This document shows, piece after piece, positions 1 through 8,997 of a DNA stretch of 48,844 nt. Made by a program: the position numbers and the translations under genes. Location of the stretch: positions 1-48,844 of the forward strand of contig NZ_CALDGS010000167.1 of assembly GCF_937941905.1 (NCBI RefSeq), given 5' to 3'. The DNA is from an uncultured Mycolicibacterium sp. (GTDB taxonomy: Bacteria; Actinomycetota; Actinomycetes; Mycobacteriales; Mycobacteriaceae). The notes beneath the pieces were generated by a model, which saw nothing but the letters and a program-made list of their open reading frames with translations, did not search any database and was not told where the DNA came from. Position 1 is the stretch's first letter; every line of letters begins with the position of its first letter.

Positions 1-28
1 CCTGGTCGTCTGAGGCCGGACCCGATGC

Positions 29-123
29 GATGCGCCGGCCCTGAACGGGCCGGACCCCGCCCGATGCGCCGGCCCTAAACGGGCCGGACCCCGCCCGATG
101 CGCCGGCCCTAAACGGGCCGGAC
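29..123. repeat. 34-bp tandem repeat, about 2.8 copies, each with a hairpin
   Basis: Three consecutive copies begin at 29, 63 and 97, each opening GATGCGCCGG and each containing an inverted repeat (CCGGCCC, 4 nt, GGGCCGG). The third copy runs into the coding end of the SDR gene on the minus strand and contains its TAG stop. Copies 2 and 3 are identical over their shared length; copy 1 differs by one base in the loop (TGAA for TAAA). The unit therefore looks like a duplication of the gene end together with its terminator hairpin, giving three terminators in series. The repeat lies at the window edge, so further copies cannot be excluded. Confidence 0.85.
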
Positions 124-774
124 GATCACCTCGTGGATGTGCGCGTCCGGCGGCGCGTTCACCGCGTCGGCGATGATCCGGGCCACCGCGTCCGGGCGCA
201 GGTAGTCGGTCGGGTTGTAGTTGCGGCCCTCGTAGGCGATGAGCTTCTTCTGCATCGCGGTGTCGATGCGGCCCGGGTGCACCGAGGTCACCCGCAGCAG
301 CGGCTCCTCCTCGCGCAGGGCGTCCGCGAGCGCCCGGGCGGCGAACTTGCTCGCCGAGTACGACGCCATGCCCGGGTGCACCCGCAGCCCCGACCCGGAG
401 TTGACGAACACCACGTGCCCGCGGGTGGCGCGCAGCGCCGGCAACAGCGCCTGGGTGAGCGCGACCGGGCCGATCACGTTGACCTCGAAGCTTTCCCGCC
501 ACTGCGCGACGGTGGAGTCGGCGAACGCCGACGGGTGCACCACCCCGGCGTTGTGGATGAGCACGTCGAGCTCGGCGATCGGCTCCACGGTGGCCGGAAT
601 GGCATCCAGGTCGTCGAAGTCGATCGGCCAGGTGGTGGCGCCGAACCGGGCCGCGAGCTCGTCCAGGCGCGCCGACGGCCGTCCCGCCAGCAGCAGGGTG
701 TGGGTGGGGGCCAGCGCGGCGGCGATGGCCGATCCGAGCCCGCCCGCGGCACCGGTGATCATTGCGGTCGGCAT
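109..774 (-). CDS. Short-chain dehydrogenase/reductase (SDR)
   Basis: A 221-residue classical SDR, presumably an NAD(P)-dependent cytosolic oxidoreductase. The ATG at 774 places the nucleotide-binding loop TGAAGGLGSAIAAAL at about residues 7-21. An NAG-type motif (HNAGVV) follows mid-protein, then the catalytic YSASK tetrad segment. Length is slightly short for the family (usually about 240-260) because the C-terminus stops soon after the substrate loop; the stop lies inside a tandem repeat, so the end may have been remodelled. It is divergent from the glucosylglycerate hydrolase gene with a gap of only 54 nt. Substrate cannot be told from sequence. Confidence 0.88.
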   Translation of the reverse strand: MPTAMITGAAGGLGSAIAAALAPTHTLLLAGRPSARLDELAARFGATTWPIDFDDLDAIPATVEPIAELDVLIHNAGVVHPSAFADSTVAQWRESFEVNVIGPVALTQALLPALRATRGHVVFVNSGSGLRVHPGMASYSASKFAARALADALREEEPLLRVTSVHPGRIDTAMQKKLIAYEGRNYNPTDYLRPDAVARIIADAVNAPPDAHIHEVIVRPV

Positions 775-828
775 GGCTGTCACCCTACCGACCTGCGCCT
801 GCGGCCCGGCCGTCGCATGATGGTGGGG

Positions 829-2169
829 ATGCCACACGACCCGAGTTTCACGCCCACCCAGCTGGCCGCGCGGGCGGCCTACCTCCTGCGCGGCAACGAC
901 CTCGGGGTGATGACCACCGCCGCCCCGCAGCTGTACCCGCACATGTGGAGCTGGGACGCGGCCTTCGTCGCCATCGGGCTGGCGCCGCTGAGCGTGGAAC
1001 GCGCGGTGGTGGAGCTCGACACCCTGCTGTCGGCGCAGTGGCGCAACGGGATGATCCCGCACATCGTCTTCGCCAACGGGGTGGACGGCTACTTCCCCGG
1101 CCCGGCCCGCTGGGCCTGCCAGGCGCTGACGCCCAACGCCCCGCGCAACCGGCAGACCTCCGGCATCACCCAGCCCCCGGTGCATGCCATCGCGGTGCAG
1201 CGCATCCTCGAGCACGCCCGCCGGCGCGGCCGCAGCGCCCGCGCGACCGCCGAGGCGTTCCTGGACCGGCGCTGGGCCGACCTGGTGCGCTGGCACCGCT
1301 GGCTGGCCGAGGCGCGCGACCCCGACGGCCGCGGCCGGATCACGCTCTACCACGGCTGGGAGTCCGGGATGGACAACTCGCCGCGTTGGGATTCGGCCTA
1401 CGCCAACGTGGTTCCCGGGCAGATGCCGGCCTACGAGCGGGCGGACAACCGGATCGTCACCGACCCGTCGCAGCGGCCGTCCGACGGCGAGTACGACCGC
1501 TACCTGTGGCTGCTCGAGGAAATGAAGGCGGCCCGCTACGACGACGAATTGCTGCCCAAGGTCATGAGTTTCGCCGTCGAGGACGTGTTCGTCTCGGCGA
1601 TCTTCTCGGTGGCCTGCACGGTGCTCGCCGAGATCGGGGAGGACTACAAGCGGCCCAACGCCGACGTGCGCGACCTGTACGAGTGGGCCGACCGGTTCCG
1701 CGCCGGAGTGATCGCATCCACCGATGAACGCACCGGCGCGGCAAGGGATTACGACGTCCGCGCCGAGAAGTGGATCGCCACCGAGACGGTGGCGCAGTTC
1801 GCGCCGCTGCTGTGCGGCGGGCTGCCGCACGCCACCGAGCGGGCGCTGCTGCGCCGGTTGGAGGGACCGCGGTTCTGCGGCCATCCCGACCTCAAGCACG
1901 CCTCGATCCCGTCCACCTCACCGGTGTCGCGGGACTTCCGGCCCCGCGAGTACTGGCGCGGTCCGGTCTGGCCGGTGCTGAACTGGTTGTTCGGCTGGTG
2001 CTTCGCGCGGCGCGGCTGGGCCGAGCGGGCCGCGATCCTGCGCCACGAGGGATTGCGGCTGGCCAGCGACGGGTCGTTCGCCGAGTACTACGAGCCGTTC
2101 ACCGGTGAGCCGCTGGGCAGCATGCAGCAGAGCTGGACCGCCGCGGCGGTGCTGGACTGGCTGGGCTGA
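829..2169 (+). CDS. ggh: Glucosylglycerate hydrolase (GH63-type)
   Basis: Hydrolyses glucosylglycerate, a compatible solute mycobacteria build up under nitrogen limitation, to glucose and glycerate. The 446-residue product matches my memory of the M. hassiacum enzyme almost residue for residue and has the same length when started at the ATG at 829 (MPHDPSF). Two earlier in-frame ATGs (817, 820) would add only 3-4 residues. The acid and base residues reported for that enzyme fall at the same numbers here: Asp182 in GMDNSP and Glu419 in AEYYEPF. There is no signal peptide, so it should act in the cytoplasm on stored solute. It is a single gene, not in an operon with its synthesis genes. Confidence 0.95.
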   Translation: MPHDPSFTPTQLAARAAYLLRGNDLGVMTTAAPQLYPHMWSWDAAFVAIGLAPLSVERAVVELDTLLSAQWRNGMIPHIVFANGVDGYFPGPARWACQALTPNAPRNRQTSGITQPPVHAIAVQRILEHARRRGRSARATAEAFLDRRWADLVRWHRWLAEARDPDGRGRITLYHGWESGMDNSPRWDSAYANVVPGQMPAYERADNRIVTDPSQRPSDGEYDRYLWLLEEMKAARYDDELLPKVMSFAVEDVFVSAIFSVACTVLAEIGEDYKRPNADVRDLYEWADRFRAGVIASTDERTGAARDYDVRAEKWIATETVAQFAPLLCGGLPHATERALLRRLEGPRFCGHPDLKHASIPSTSPVSRDFRPREYWRGPVWPVLNWLFGWCFARRGWAERAAILRHEGLRLASDGSFAEYYEPFTGEPLGSMQQSWTAAAVLDWLG

Positions 2170-2182
2170 GCGCCGCCGGCGA

Positions 2183-2668
2183 TCAGGCGCCGTCCTGCTT
2201 CGGGTCGTCGTCGGCGGCCAGTCGCTCCAGCGGGCCGAGCGCCTTGGCCAGCGTCTCGCGCTCCTCCGGGCTGAGTTTGCTGACCAGGCTGGCCAGGTGG
2301 GCGCGCCGGGCGGCCATCGCCTCCCGGTGCTGGATCTGCCCCTCCGGGGTGACCTCGACGAGCACCGCGCGCAGGTCCGACGGGTCGCGGGTGCGCTTGA
2401 CCAGGCCGAGCTTCTCCAGCCGGCGGATGGCGACCGTGGTGGTGGGGGTGCGGACCTTCTCGTGCGCGGCCAGCTCGGTCATCCGCATCGGACCCTGATC
2501 GAGCAGGGTGAGCAGGATGGACAGCTGGGCCAGCGTCAGGTCGTGGCCCCGTTCGGTGTCGGCGGCGCGGTTGGCGGAGTCGCCGCGGCGCAGCACCCCG
2601 AACACCTTGTGGAGGACACGCTGGAGCTCTCCGGCGAGTTCGGTGACCTCCGTCTCGGTCTCCACCAT
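2183..2668 (-). CDS. MarR-family transcriptional regulator
   Basis: A 161-residue MarR-type winged-helix regulator starting at the ATG at 2668 (MVETETEV). An upstream ATG at 2731 would add 21 residues of atypical sequence. The DNA-binding segment is around LTLLDQGPMRMTELAAHEKVRTPTTT split by the recognition helix, followed by the wing (TRDPSDLRAVLVEVTPEG) typical of MarR. By position it corresponds to Rv0042c in M. tuberculosis. It is convergent with ggh (13-nt gap) and downstream of, but separated from, the ABC transporter genes. Its ligand and targets are unknown. Confidence 0.9.
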   Translation of the reverse strand: MVETETEVTELAGELQRVLHKVFGVLRRGDSANRAADTERGHDLTLAQLSILLTLLDQGPMRMTELAAHEKVRTPTTTVAIRRLEKLGLVKRTRDPSDLRAVLVEVTPEGQIQHREAMAARRAHLASLVSKLSPEERETLAKALGPLERLAADDDPKQDGA

Positions 2669-2727
2669 AGTTCGCCAGTCTAACCGGTCGGCGTCGGAGC
2701 GCCCCTCCGAAACATGCGAAGAAACCT

Positions 2728-3462
2728 TCACAGGACCTGCGACAGGAACCGCCGCAGCCGGTCGGTCTCGGCCACGGTGAAGATGCGCTCCGGCGGTCCG
2801 GATTCCACCACCGTGCCGTGGTCCATGAACACCACCTGGTCGGCGGTGGATCGGGCGAACCCCATCTCGTGGGTGACCGCCACCATGGTCATGCCGTCGG
2901 CGGCCAGCTCGGCCATCAGCGCCAGGATGCCCTTGACGAGTTCGGGGTCCAGCGCGCTGGTGGCCTCGTCGAAGAACATCACCTGCGGGGCCATCGCCAG
3001 CGCCCGGGCGATCGCCACCCGCTGCTGCTGGCCGCCGGACAGCGTGGCCGGCCGGGCGTCGGCCTTGTGCCGCAACCCGACCCGCTCGAGTTGGGCCAGG
3101 CCCAGCTCGCGGGCCGCGTCGGCCGAGATCCCCTTGAGCTTGCGCGGTGCCAGCGTGACGTTGTCCAGCACGCTCAGATGCGGAAAGAGGTTGAATTGCT
3201 GGAACACCATGCCGATGCGCTGGCGCAGCTGGTCGGGGTTGTCCCGCAGTACCGAGCGGCCGTCGAGCAGGATGTCGCCGGAATCGGGTTCGTAGAGCCG
3301 GTTCAGCGTGCGCAGCAGGGTGGACTTGCCCGAGCCGCTCGGCCCGATCACCGCGGCGGTGGTGCCGGCCGGCACCTCCAGGCTCACCCCGCGCAGCACC
3401 GGCGACGGGCCGAAGGACAGGTGGATGTCCTTGGCCGCCAGGGAAACCGCGGTGACGCTCAT
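2728..3462 (-). CDS. Polar amino acid ABC transporter, ATP-binding protein
   Basis: A 244-residue ATPase of the GlnQ/HisP type that powers import of a polar amino acid. The Walker A motif GPSGSGKST lies at about residues 39-47, the Q-loop at VFQQFNLF, the ABC signature at LSGGQQQR and Walker B at VMFFDEATSALD, followed by the switch histidine in VTHEMGFA. The ATG at 3462 overlaps the stop of the upstream receptor-permease gene in an ATGA, so the two are translationally coupled and should form one transporter. Substrate is probably glutamine, glutamate or a related amino acid by family, but this is not proved by sequence. Confidence 0.93.
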   Translation of the reverse strand: MSVTAVSLAAKDIHLSFGPSPVLRGVSLEVPAGTTAAVIGPSGSGKSTLLRTLNRLYEPDSGDILLDGRSVLRDNPDQLRQRIGMVFQQFNLFPHLSVLDNVTLAPRKLKGISADAARELGLAQLERVGLRHKADARPATLSGGQQQRVAIARALAMAPQVMFFDEATSALDPELVKGILALMAELAADGMTMVAVTHEMGFARSTADQVVFMDHGTVVESGPPERIFTVAETDRLRRFLSQVL

Positions 3463-5234
3463 ATCATCTCCTGCGAGGTCGACAGGGTCAGGGGCTCCTC
3501 CTCGGCGGGTTTGCGGCCGCGGCGCAGCCGGTTGTCGATGAAGTTGACCAGGTGGGTCAGCGGCACCGTCAGCGCCAGGTAGAACAGCCCCGCCGCGACC
3601 AGTGGCGACAGGCTGCCGGTCTGGGCGTTGAGGTCGCGGCCGACCTGGAACAGCTCGCGCTGGTCGGCCACCAGGCCCAGGAAGTACACCAGCGACGAGG
3701 CCTTGAGCAGCGAGATGAACTGGTTCATCAGCGCCGGCAGCACCCGGCGCACCCCCTGCGGCACCACCACCAGCCGCATCGCCGCGGGGTAGCCGAACCC
3801 CAGCGCGCGGGCGGCCTCGAGTTGGCCGGGTTCCACGCTCTGGATCCCGGACCGGAAGATCTCCCCGATGTAGGCCGCCGCCATCAGCCCGAGCGCCAGG
3901 ATGCCCAGCGGGAACGGGTTGTTGCCGGTCAGCCCGCCGATCACCGGGCCCACCCCGAGCCCGATGAGCAGAATGATCACCACCTCCGGCAGGCCGCGGA
4001 AGATGTCGGTGTAGATCCGCGCGGGCCAGCGCAACCAGCGCGACCGGGAGATCCCGGCGATGGCCAGCACCATGCCGAGCACCAGGCCGATCACCGCCGC
4101 GCTGACGGTCAGGATCAGCGTGTTGGGCAGGCCGGTTCTGAGCAGGTCCGGGACGGCCCGGCGGTAGAGCTCCCAGTTCAGGAACGACTCGCCCAGCTGG
4201 GCCAGGGTGGACTTGCGGGCCGCGGGTTCGGCGGCCGGCCGGCCCGCCGCGCGATCGGCGGCGATCGCGGCGAAGTCCGGAAGTTGCGGCACCGGTGCGG
4301 ATTTCGAGCCCGGTTTCCAGCCGGGCGGCAGCGCGCGGGGCACCCACTCGGTGTAGAGCCCGGCCCAGGTGCCGTCGGCGATGACGGCGTCCAGCCCGGC
4401 GTTGAGCGCGTCGATCAGCGGCTGGTTGTCCTTGGCCACCGCCCAGGCGATGAAGTTGTCCAGGCTGAACGTGTTCTCGACGATCCGCGCCGGGTCGCCG
4501 GGCTGCACGGTGCCCTCGGCCTGTTGCGACGGGGCCACCCAGGCGTCGATCTGGCGGGTCTTGAGGCTGGCGTAGACCGTGTTGTAGTCGGGGAAGATCA
4601 CCGGCCGCAGGCCCAGGGTGTCGACGACGTAGGACTCCTGCACGGTGCCCTGCACGACGCCGATCCGCTGGCCGGGGCGCAGGTCACCGAATCCGGTGAT
4701 GTCCGAGCCGGTGGGCACCACCAGCGAGAAGTAGCCGAAGTCGTAGCCGTTGGTGAAGCCGACGGTGCGGCGGCGTTCCTCGGTGGTGGTGATCGACGAG
4801 GAGCCGACGTCGAAGCGGCGCGCGGCGACCTGGGCGAGCAGCCCGGAGAACTCGGTGCCGACGAAGTTGATCCGTAGCCCGAGTTTGTCGGCGACGGCCC
4901 GCAGCAGCTCGTTGTCGAACCCGGTGAACTGCCCCTGGGCGTTGATGCAGATGCTCGGTGGGGCGTCGGAGAGCGTGCCGACGGTCAGCACGCCGGGCAC
5001 CGCCAGCCCGAGCGCGTCGACGTCGATGTCCTGCAGCGGGACCACGGTCTCGGTGGTGTAGCGGTCCTCGTCCGGGCCCTTGGCCGCGCTGGCCAGGTTC
5101 GGCGGCAGCGGGCTGGCGGCCTCGACGCCCGGCGGTGCGCACTGATCGGGCTGGGCGCCGGCCGGGGCCGGCGGCACCAGGCCGACGACGAACAGCCCGA
5201 CCAGCGCGGCGACCACGACGCGGAGAGCGGTCAT
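3459..5234 (-). CDS. ABC transporter substrate-binding protein fused to permease
   Basis: A 591-residue two-domain transporter subunit. Residues 1-27 form a signal segment ending in AGAQP. Residues of about 80-310 form an SBP_bac_3 solute receptor (VLTVGTLSDAPP, GFDNELLRAVADKLGL, SSSITTTEERR). A linker leads to a HisM/GlnP-type permease of about 220 residues from residue 340, with several membrane segments and the EAA loop (EAARALGFGYPAAMRLVVVP). Fusing receptor to permease tethers the receptor at the membrane; such fusions are known in this family, though separate genes are commoner. With the coupled ATPase it makes a complete importer. Confidence 0.93.
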   Translation of the reverse strand: MTALRVVVAALVGLFVVGLVPPAPAGAQPDQCAPPGVEAASPLPPNLASAAKGPDEDRYTTETVVPLQDIDVDALGLAVPGVLTVGTLSDAPPSICINAQGQFTGFDNELLRAVADKLGLRINFVGTEFSGLLAQVAARRFDVGSSSITTTEERRRTVGFTNGYDFGYFSLVVPTGSDITGFGDLRPGQRIGVVQGTVQESYVVDTLGLRPVIFPDYNTVYASLKTRQIDAWVAPSQQAEGTVQPGDPARIVENTFSLDNFIAWAVAKDNQPLIDALNAGLDAVIADGTWAGLYTEWVPRALPPGWKPGSKSAPVPQLPDFAAIAADRAAGRPAAEPAARKSTLAQLGESFLNWELYRRAVPDLLRTGLPNTLILTVSAAVIGLVLGMVLAIAGISRSRWLRWPARIYTDIFRGLPEVVIILLIGLGVGPVIGGLTGNNPFPLGILALGLMAAAYIGEIFRSGIQSVEPGQLEAARALGFGYPAAMRLVVVPQGVRRVLPALMNQFISLLKASSLVYFLGLVADQRELFQVGRDLNAQTGSLSPLVAAGLFYLALTVPLTHLVNFIDNRLRRGRKPAEEEPLTLSTSQEMI

Positions 5235-5250
5235 GGACCCAAACTAGTGG

Positions 5251-5277
5251 CAGACCGCGCCGGTGCGGGGCGGTCTG
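5251..5277 (-). terminator. Probable intrinsic terminator after the LLM gene
   Basis: An 8-bp stem (CAGACCGC/GCGGTCTG) with an 11-nt GC-rich loop begins 9 nt beyond the stop codon of the LLM oxidoreductase read on the minus strand. It separates that gene from the ABC transporter start at 5234. A short T-containing stretch follows (CACTAGTTTGGG on the minus strand), not a classic U-tract. Confidence 0.55.
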
Positions 5278-5286
5278 AAGGAGTCT

Positions 5287-6078
5287 TTAACGCTGCCGGT
5301 CGCGCCAGCGGCACAGCGCCTCGGCCACGCTCAGGTCGTAGTCGGGGCCGTTGACCCCGACGGTGAACTGGGTGACCCCCAGCTCCAGCAGCGCATCCGC
5401 CTCGCGCAGCGCGGCGTCGATGCCGTCGTCCTCGCGCAGCCCGGTGGAGCGCTCGATCTCGGCGGGGTCGCGCCCGACGGCCGCGCAGTGCTCGGCCAGC
5501 ACCGCGGCCTTGTGCGGGTAGCTGGTGCGGTCGGTGAAGCTGTGCCAGACCTGGGCGTACTCGGCGACCATGCGCAGCGTCTTCTTCTCGCCGCCGCCGC
5601 CGATGAGGATCGGGATGTCGCGCAGCGGCGCCGGGTTGAGCTTGCCCAGCCGGGATCTGATCCGCGGCAGCGCGGCGGCCAGGTCGTCGAGCCGGCTGCC
5701 GGCGGTGCCGAAGTCGTAGCCGTACTCGTCGTAGTCGCGCCGGAACCAGCCGGAGCCGATGCCCAGGACGAGGCGGCCGCCGGAGATGTGGTCGACGGTG
5801 CGCGCCATGTCGGCCAGCAGTTCCGGGTTGCGGTAGGAGTTGCAGGTCACCAGCGCGCCGAACTCGATGCGCGAGGTCTGCTCGGCCCAGGCGCCGAGCA
5901 TGGTCCAGCACTCGAAGTGCGGCCCGTCCGGGTCGCCGTAGAGCGGGTAGAAGTGGTCCCAGTTGTAGGCGATGTCGACGCCGAGGTCCTCGGCCCGGCG
6001 GACCGCGTCCCGGATGAGGTCGTAGCGCGGGGCGTGCTGGGGCTGCAACTGTACGCCGATACGGATCGGGAAGGCCAT
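5287..6078 (-). CDS. LLM-class F420-dependent oxidoreductase
   Basis: A 263-residue flavin/F420-dependent oxidoreductase of the luciferase-like monooxygenase class, folding as a TIM barrel. Recognisable are the N-terminal strand IRIGVQLQPQH, the segment LGVDIAYNWDHFYPLY, the signature GRLVLGIGSGWFRRDYDEYG and the C-terminal DIPILIGGGGEKKTL. Mycobacteria use cofactor F420 in most members of this subgroup. By position and sequence it corresponds to Rv0044c of M. tuberculosis. The substrate is unknown. The start ATG at 6078 leads directly into the barrel with no leader, so it is cytosolic. Confidence 0.9.
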   Translation of the reverse strand: MAFPIRIGVQLQPQHAPRYDLIRDAVRRAEDLGVDIAYNWDHFYPLYGDPDGPHFECWTMLGAWAEQTSRIEFGALVTCNSYRNPELLADMARTVDHISGGRLVLGIGSGWFRRDYDEYGYDFGTAGSRLDDLAAALPRIRSRLGKLNPAPLRDIPILIGGGGEKKTLRMVAEYAQVWHSFTDRTSYPHKAAVLAEHCAAVGRDPAEIERSTGLREDDGIDAALREADALLELGVTQFTVGVNGPDYDLSVAEALCRWRDRQR

Positions 6079-6119
6079 GTCCCCACGGTAGTGCGGCCGG
6101 GCCGCGATGGACAGGCCGG

Positions 6120-7652
6120 TCAGGGCCGCCCGGACCGGTCGCACCCGGGCCGGTCCCGGCCGGCCTGGTCCCAGCCCCGCAGCAGCAGCAGGGCCGCGGT
6201 GCGCCGGGCCGGGGTGTCCAGGTGTGTCTCGATCAACCCGTCGAGCTTGCGCAGCCGGTGGCGCACGGTGTTCGGGTGGGTGTGCAGGGCGGCGGCGGTG
6301 CGGTTGATGTCGCCGCCGCACTCCAGCCAGGTGCGCACCGTGTCGGTCAGGTAGCGGGTGTCCGGGCCGGCGTCGCGCAGCCGGCGCAGTTCGCTGTGCT
6401 CCAGCCCGGCAACGGCGGTCGCGGCCCGGCGCAGCACCACCGCGTCCCACACCTGCTCGTAGCCGGCGACGCGCAGGTCCAGCTCGGCGAGCGCGGCGAG
6501 CACGTCGGTGGCCTCCTGGCGCGCGGCGGGCAGCGCCGTGGTGTCGGTGACCGGCCGGCTCGCGCCGATCCGGCCGGGTGCGGTGTCGGCGAGCCCGGCC
6601 AGCCAGGTCCAGCCGCCCGCCCCGGGCCGGTCGGGCACCACCGCGTAGACCAGCCCGTCGACGTCGGCCAGCACCGGGTCGGGCCAGGACTTCTTGCGCA
6701 GGAAGGTGTGCCACAGCGCCACGTCCTGCTCCGGCCGTGACTGCGAGAGCCGTTGCAGCGCAACCACTCTGCACCGGCTGAAGGGCATCTCCCAGGTGCG
6801 CGGGCCGGCCGGGGCCTCACCGCGCAGGGCGGCCCGGGTGGTCTCCACGGTGTAGCGGCCGGCCAGGTCGGCGCCGGTGCTGAACTGCACCAGGCTCATC
6901 GCGGCGGCGGTGGCGGTGACGGTCAGCTGGGCCTCCAGCGCGGGGTCGAGTTCGCCGTCCCAGATCGCCCAGATGGAACCGACCGGCTGGTCGCCGGCGC
7001 GCAGCGGGATGACCAGCCGCCGGCGGAACCCGGGTTCCATCGCGGGCACGATGAACGGCCGGGTGTCGTGCAGCAGCCGTTTGAGCACGCCGGAGGCGCG
7101 CAGCTTGCGCAGCACCTCCGGCGGCGGGGTGCGGTTGACGATGGTCTCGGTGCGGGTCGGGTCGAGCCCCTCGCTGGTGGCCGAGTACGCCACCACCCGG
7201 CTGTGCGCGTCCTCGATCGTGACCGGCGCGCCGAGCAGGGCGGCGAACGCGTCGGCCATCGCGAAAAGCCCCTGCTGGGCGGCCGATTGGGAACCGGGTA
7301 GCGACTCGGCCCGGTCGATGAGGCTGCGCACCAGCCAGATCAAATGCGACCAGTCCACCCCGGGGGCGAGTTCGGCCAGCGTGACGGCGCGCTCGGCGCA
7401 GCGCCGGGCGAGCGGCTCGGGTGCGGGCCGGCGCACCACCAGCACCGCGGGATGGGCGGCGGTGGCCGCCTCCAGCAGCGCGCGCTGGGCGCGGGCGGAG
7501 CCGGCGTCCAGCCCGATGATCAGCGAATGCGGTTGTGGCCGTTCGGATTCGGGGTGGATATGGACGGCGGAGACGGCGTCGCCGGCGCCGCGGGCGGCGA
7601 CGGACAGGATGCCCGCGGCGACGAGGTCGGTCAGCGGCACGGCACCAGGCAT
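6120..7652 (-). CDS. PucR-family transcriptional regulator
   Basis: A 510-residue regulator of the PucR/CdaR type. The N-terminal part resembles a PucR sensing region, the middle (from about residue 130) a GAF-like domain, and the C-terminus carries the PucR helix-turn-helix INRTAAALHTHPNTVRHRLRKLD. The ATG at 7652 was chosen because it starts the conserved PLTDLV segment; in-frame codons upstream run into the promoter of the divergent gene. It is divergent from the D-amino acid dehydrogenase and alanine racemase genes with a 91-nt shared region that holds a palindrome, so it probably senses an amino acid and controls that unit and itself. Confidence 0.9.
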   Translation of the reverse strand: MPGAVPLTDLVAAGILSVAARGAGDAVSAVHIHPESERPQPHSLIIGLDAGSARAQRALLEAATAAHPAVLVVRRPAPEPLARRCAERAVTLAELAPGVDWSHLIWLVRSLIDRAESLPGSQSAAQQGLFAMADAFAALLGAPVTIEDAHSRVVAYSATSEGLDPTRTETIVNRTPPPEVLRKLRASGVLKRLLHDTRPFIVPAMEPGFRRRLVIPLRAGDQPVGSIWAIWDGELDPALEAQLTVTATAAAMSLVQFSTGADLAGRYTVETTRAALRGEAPAGPRTWEMPFSRCRVVALQRLSQSRPEQDVALWHTFLRKKSWPDPVLADVDGLVYAVVPDRPGAGGWTWLAGLADTAPGRIGASRPVTDTTALPAARQEATDVLAALAELDLRVAGYEQVWDAVVLRRAATAVAGLEHSELRRLRDAGPDTRYLTDTVRTWLECGGDINRTAAALHTHPNTVRHRLRKLDGLIETHLDTPARRTAALLLLRGWDQAGRDRPGCDRSGRP

Positions 7653-7690
7653 GCGGCCCGATTGTAGTTCGTTACGACACAGCGGCGATT

Positions 7691-7711
7691 CGTTGTCGAA
7701 ATCGGACAACG
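7691..7711. promoter_or_regulatory. Candidate PucR operator between divergent genes
   Basis: Perfect 7-bp arms CGTTGTC and GACAACG are separated by 7 nt (GAAATCG). The site lies in the 91-nt gap between the PucR gene and dadA, 39 nt from the PucR start and 33 nt from the dadA start, where it could control both promoters. That PucR binds here is inferred from position only. Confidence 0.5.
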
Positions 7712-7743
7712 CCCGGGTGCGATGCGCGCCACATGATGGAGCC

Positions 7744-8985
7744 ATGAGTGCATCGAGCAACCGTGGTCCGCAGCGGGTCGCCGTCGTCGGCGCCGGGATG
7801 GTCGGGCTCTGCACGGCCTGGTACCTGCAGCAGCGTGACGTCGAGGTGACCGTCTTCGAGTCGACCGACGTCGCCGCCGGGTCGAGCTGGGGCAACGCGG
7901 GCTGGCTGACGCCGAGCATCGCCACCCCGCTGCCGGAGCCGGCGGTGCTGCGCTACGGCATCCGCGCGGTGCTCTCGCACGAGTCGCCGGTCTACGTGCC
8001 GCCGGCGCTGGATCCGAACCTGATCCGGTTCCTGCTGCAGTTCGTGCGCAACTGCACCGCGTCGCGCTGGCACCGGGCGATGCAGGCCCTCATCCCGTTG
8101 AACCGGGACGCCCTGGCGGCGTTCGACGAGATGGAGGTCGAGCTGCCGGAGAAGTCCGCGCCCGCACAGCCGTTCATCGCCGCCTACCGTTCCGAGGCCG
8201 ACCGGCGCACCCTGCTCGAGGAGTTCGACCAGATCAAGGCGGCCGGCCAGCGGGTCAACTTCGAGATCCTCGACGGGGCCACCGCGCGCGCCGAGGAACC
8301 GGCACTGTCGGCGGAGGTCAAGGCGGCCATCCGGATTCTCGACGAGCGGTTCCTCAACCCGGCCGCCTACGTGCGGGCGCTGGCCGAGCAGGTGCGGGCC
8401 CGCGGCGGCAAGCTCGTCATCGGCACCGCGGTGGACGCGGTCCGCGACATCGGCACCGGGGTGGTGGTCGGCGGCGAGCGGTTCGACGCGGTCGTGGTGG
8501 CCACCGGCGCACGGCTGAACCGGCTGCTCAAGCCGTTCGGGGTGCGCCGGCTGGTGCAGGCCGGCCGCGGCTACAGCTTCACGGTGAAGGTGGACCACCT
8601 GCCGCGCGGGCCGGTGTACTTCCCGACCCAGCGGGTGGCCTGCACACCCGTCGGGGACCGGTTGCGCATCGCCGGGATGATGGAGTTCCGCAGCGTCGAC
8701 GCCCCGATGGATCCGCGCCGGATCCAGGTGCTGCGCAACGCCGCGAGCGAGCTGCTCAACGGCGCGCACCTCGACGACCGTCAGGACGAGTGGGTCGGCG
8801 CCCGGCCGTGCACCGCCGACGGGCTGCCGCTGATCGGCGCGACCACCAGCCCGCGGGTGTTCGCCGCCGGCGGCCACGGCATGTGGGGCATCACGCTCGG
8901 CCCGGTGACCGGCAGGCTGCTCGCCGAACAGATCACCACCGGCCGCACGCCGGACGCGCTGCGCGCGGTGAACCCGCTGCGCTGA
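7744..8985 (+). CDS. dadA: FAD-dependent D-amino acid dehydrogenase (DadA-like)
   Basis: A 413-residue DAO-family flavoenzyme that oxidises D-amino acids, with D-alanine giving pyruvate and ammonia. The FAD-binding motif VAVVGAGMVGLCTAWYL lies at about residues 10-26, with the acidic VFES after the second strand. Typical DadA features follow: GSSWGNAGWLTPS, a central substrate domain, and the C-terminal FAD contact GLPLIGATTSPRVFAAGGHG. The next gene is alanine racemase 12 nt downstream, so the pair should convert L-alanine to D-alanine and then to pyruvate. That neighbour is the main reason for preferring D-alanine over other substrates such as glycine or proline. Confidence 0.9.
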   Translation: MSASSNRGPQRVAVVGAGMVGLCTAWYLQQRDVEVTVFESTDVAAGSSWGNAGWLTPSIATPLPEPAVLRYGIRAVLSHESPVYVPPALDPNLIRFLLQFVRNCTASRWHRAMQALIPLNRDALAAFDEMEVELPEKSAPAQPFIAAYRSEADRRTLLEEFDQIKAAGQRVNFEILDGATARAEEPALSAEVKAAIRILDERFLNPAAYVRALAEQVRARGGKLVIGTAVDAVRDIGTGVVVGGERFDAVVVATGARLNRLLKPFGVRRLVQAGRGYSFTVKVDHLPRGPVYFPTQRVACTPVGDRLRIAGMMEFRSVDAPMDPRRIQVLRNAASELLNGAHLDDRQDEWVGARPCTADGLPLIGATTSPRVFAAGGHGMWGITLGPVTGRLLAEQITTGRTPDALRAVNPLR

Positions 8986-8997
8986 GCCGCGAGGGCC

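Noticed and set aside
29..123. CRISPR array
   Set aside because: The 34-bp units are directly adjacent with no unique spacers, and no cas genes are present.
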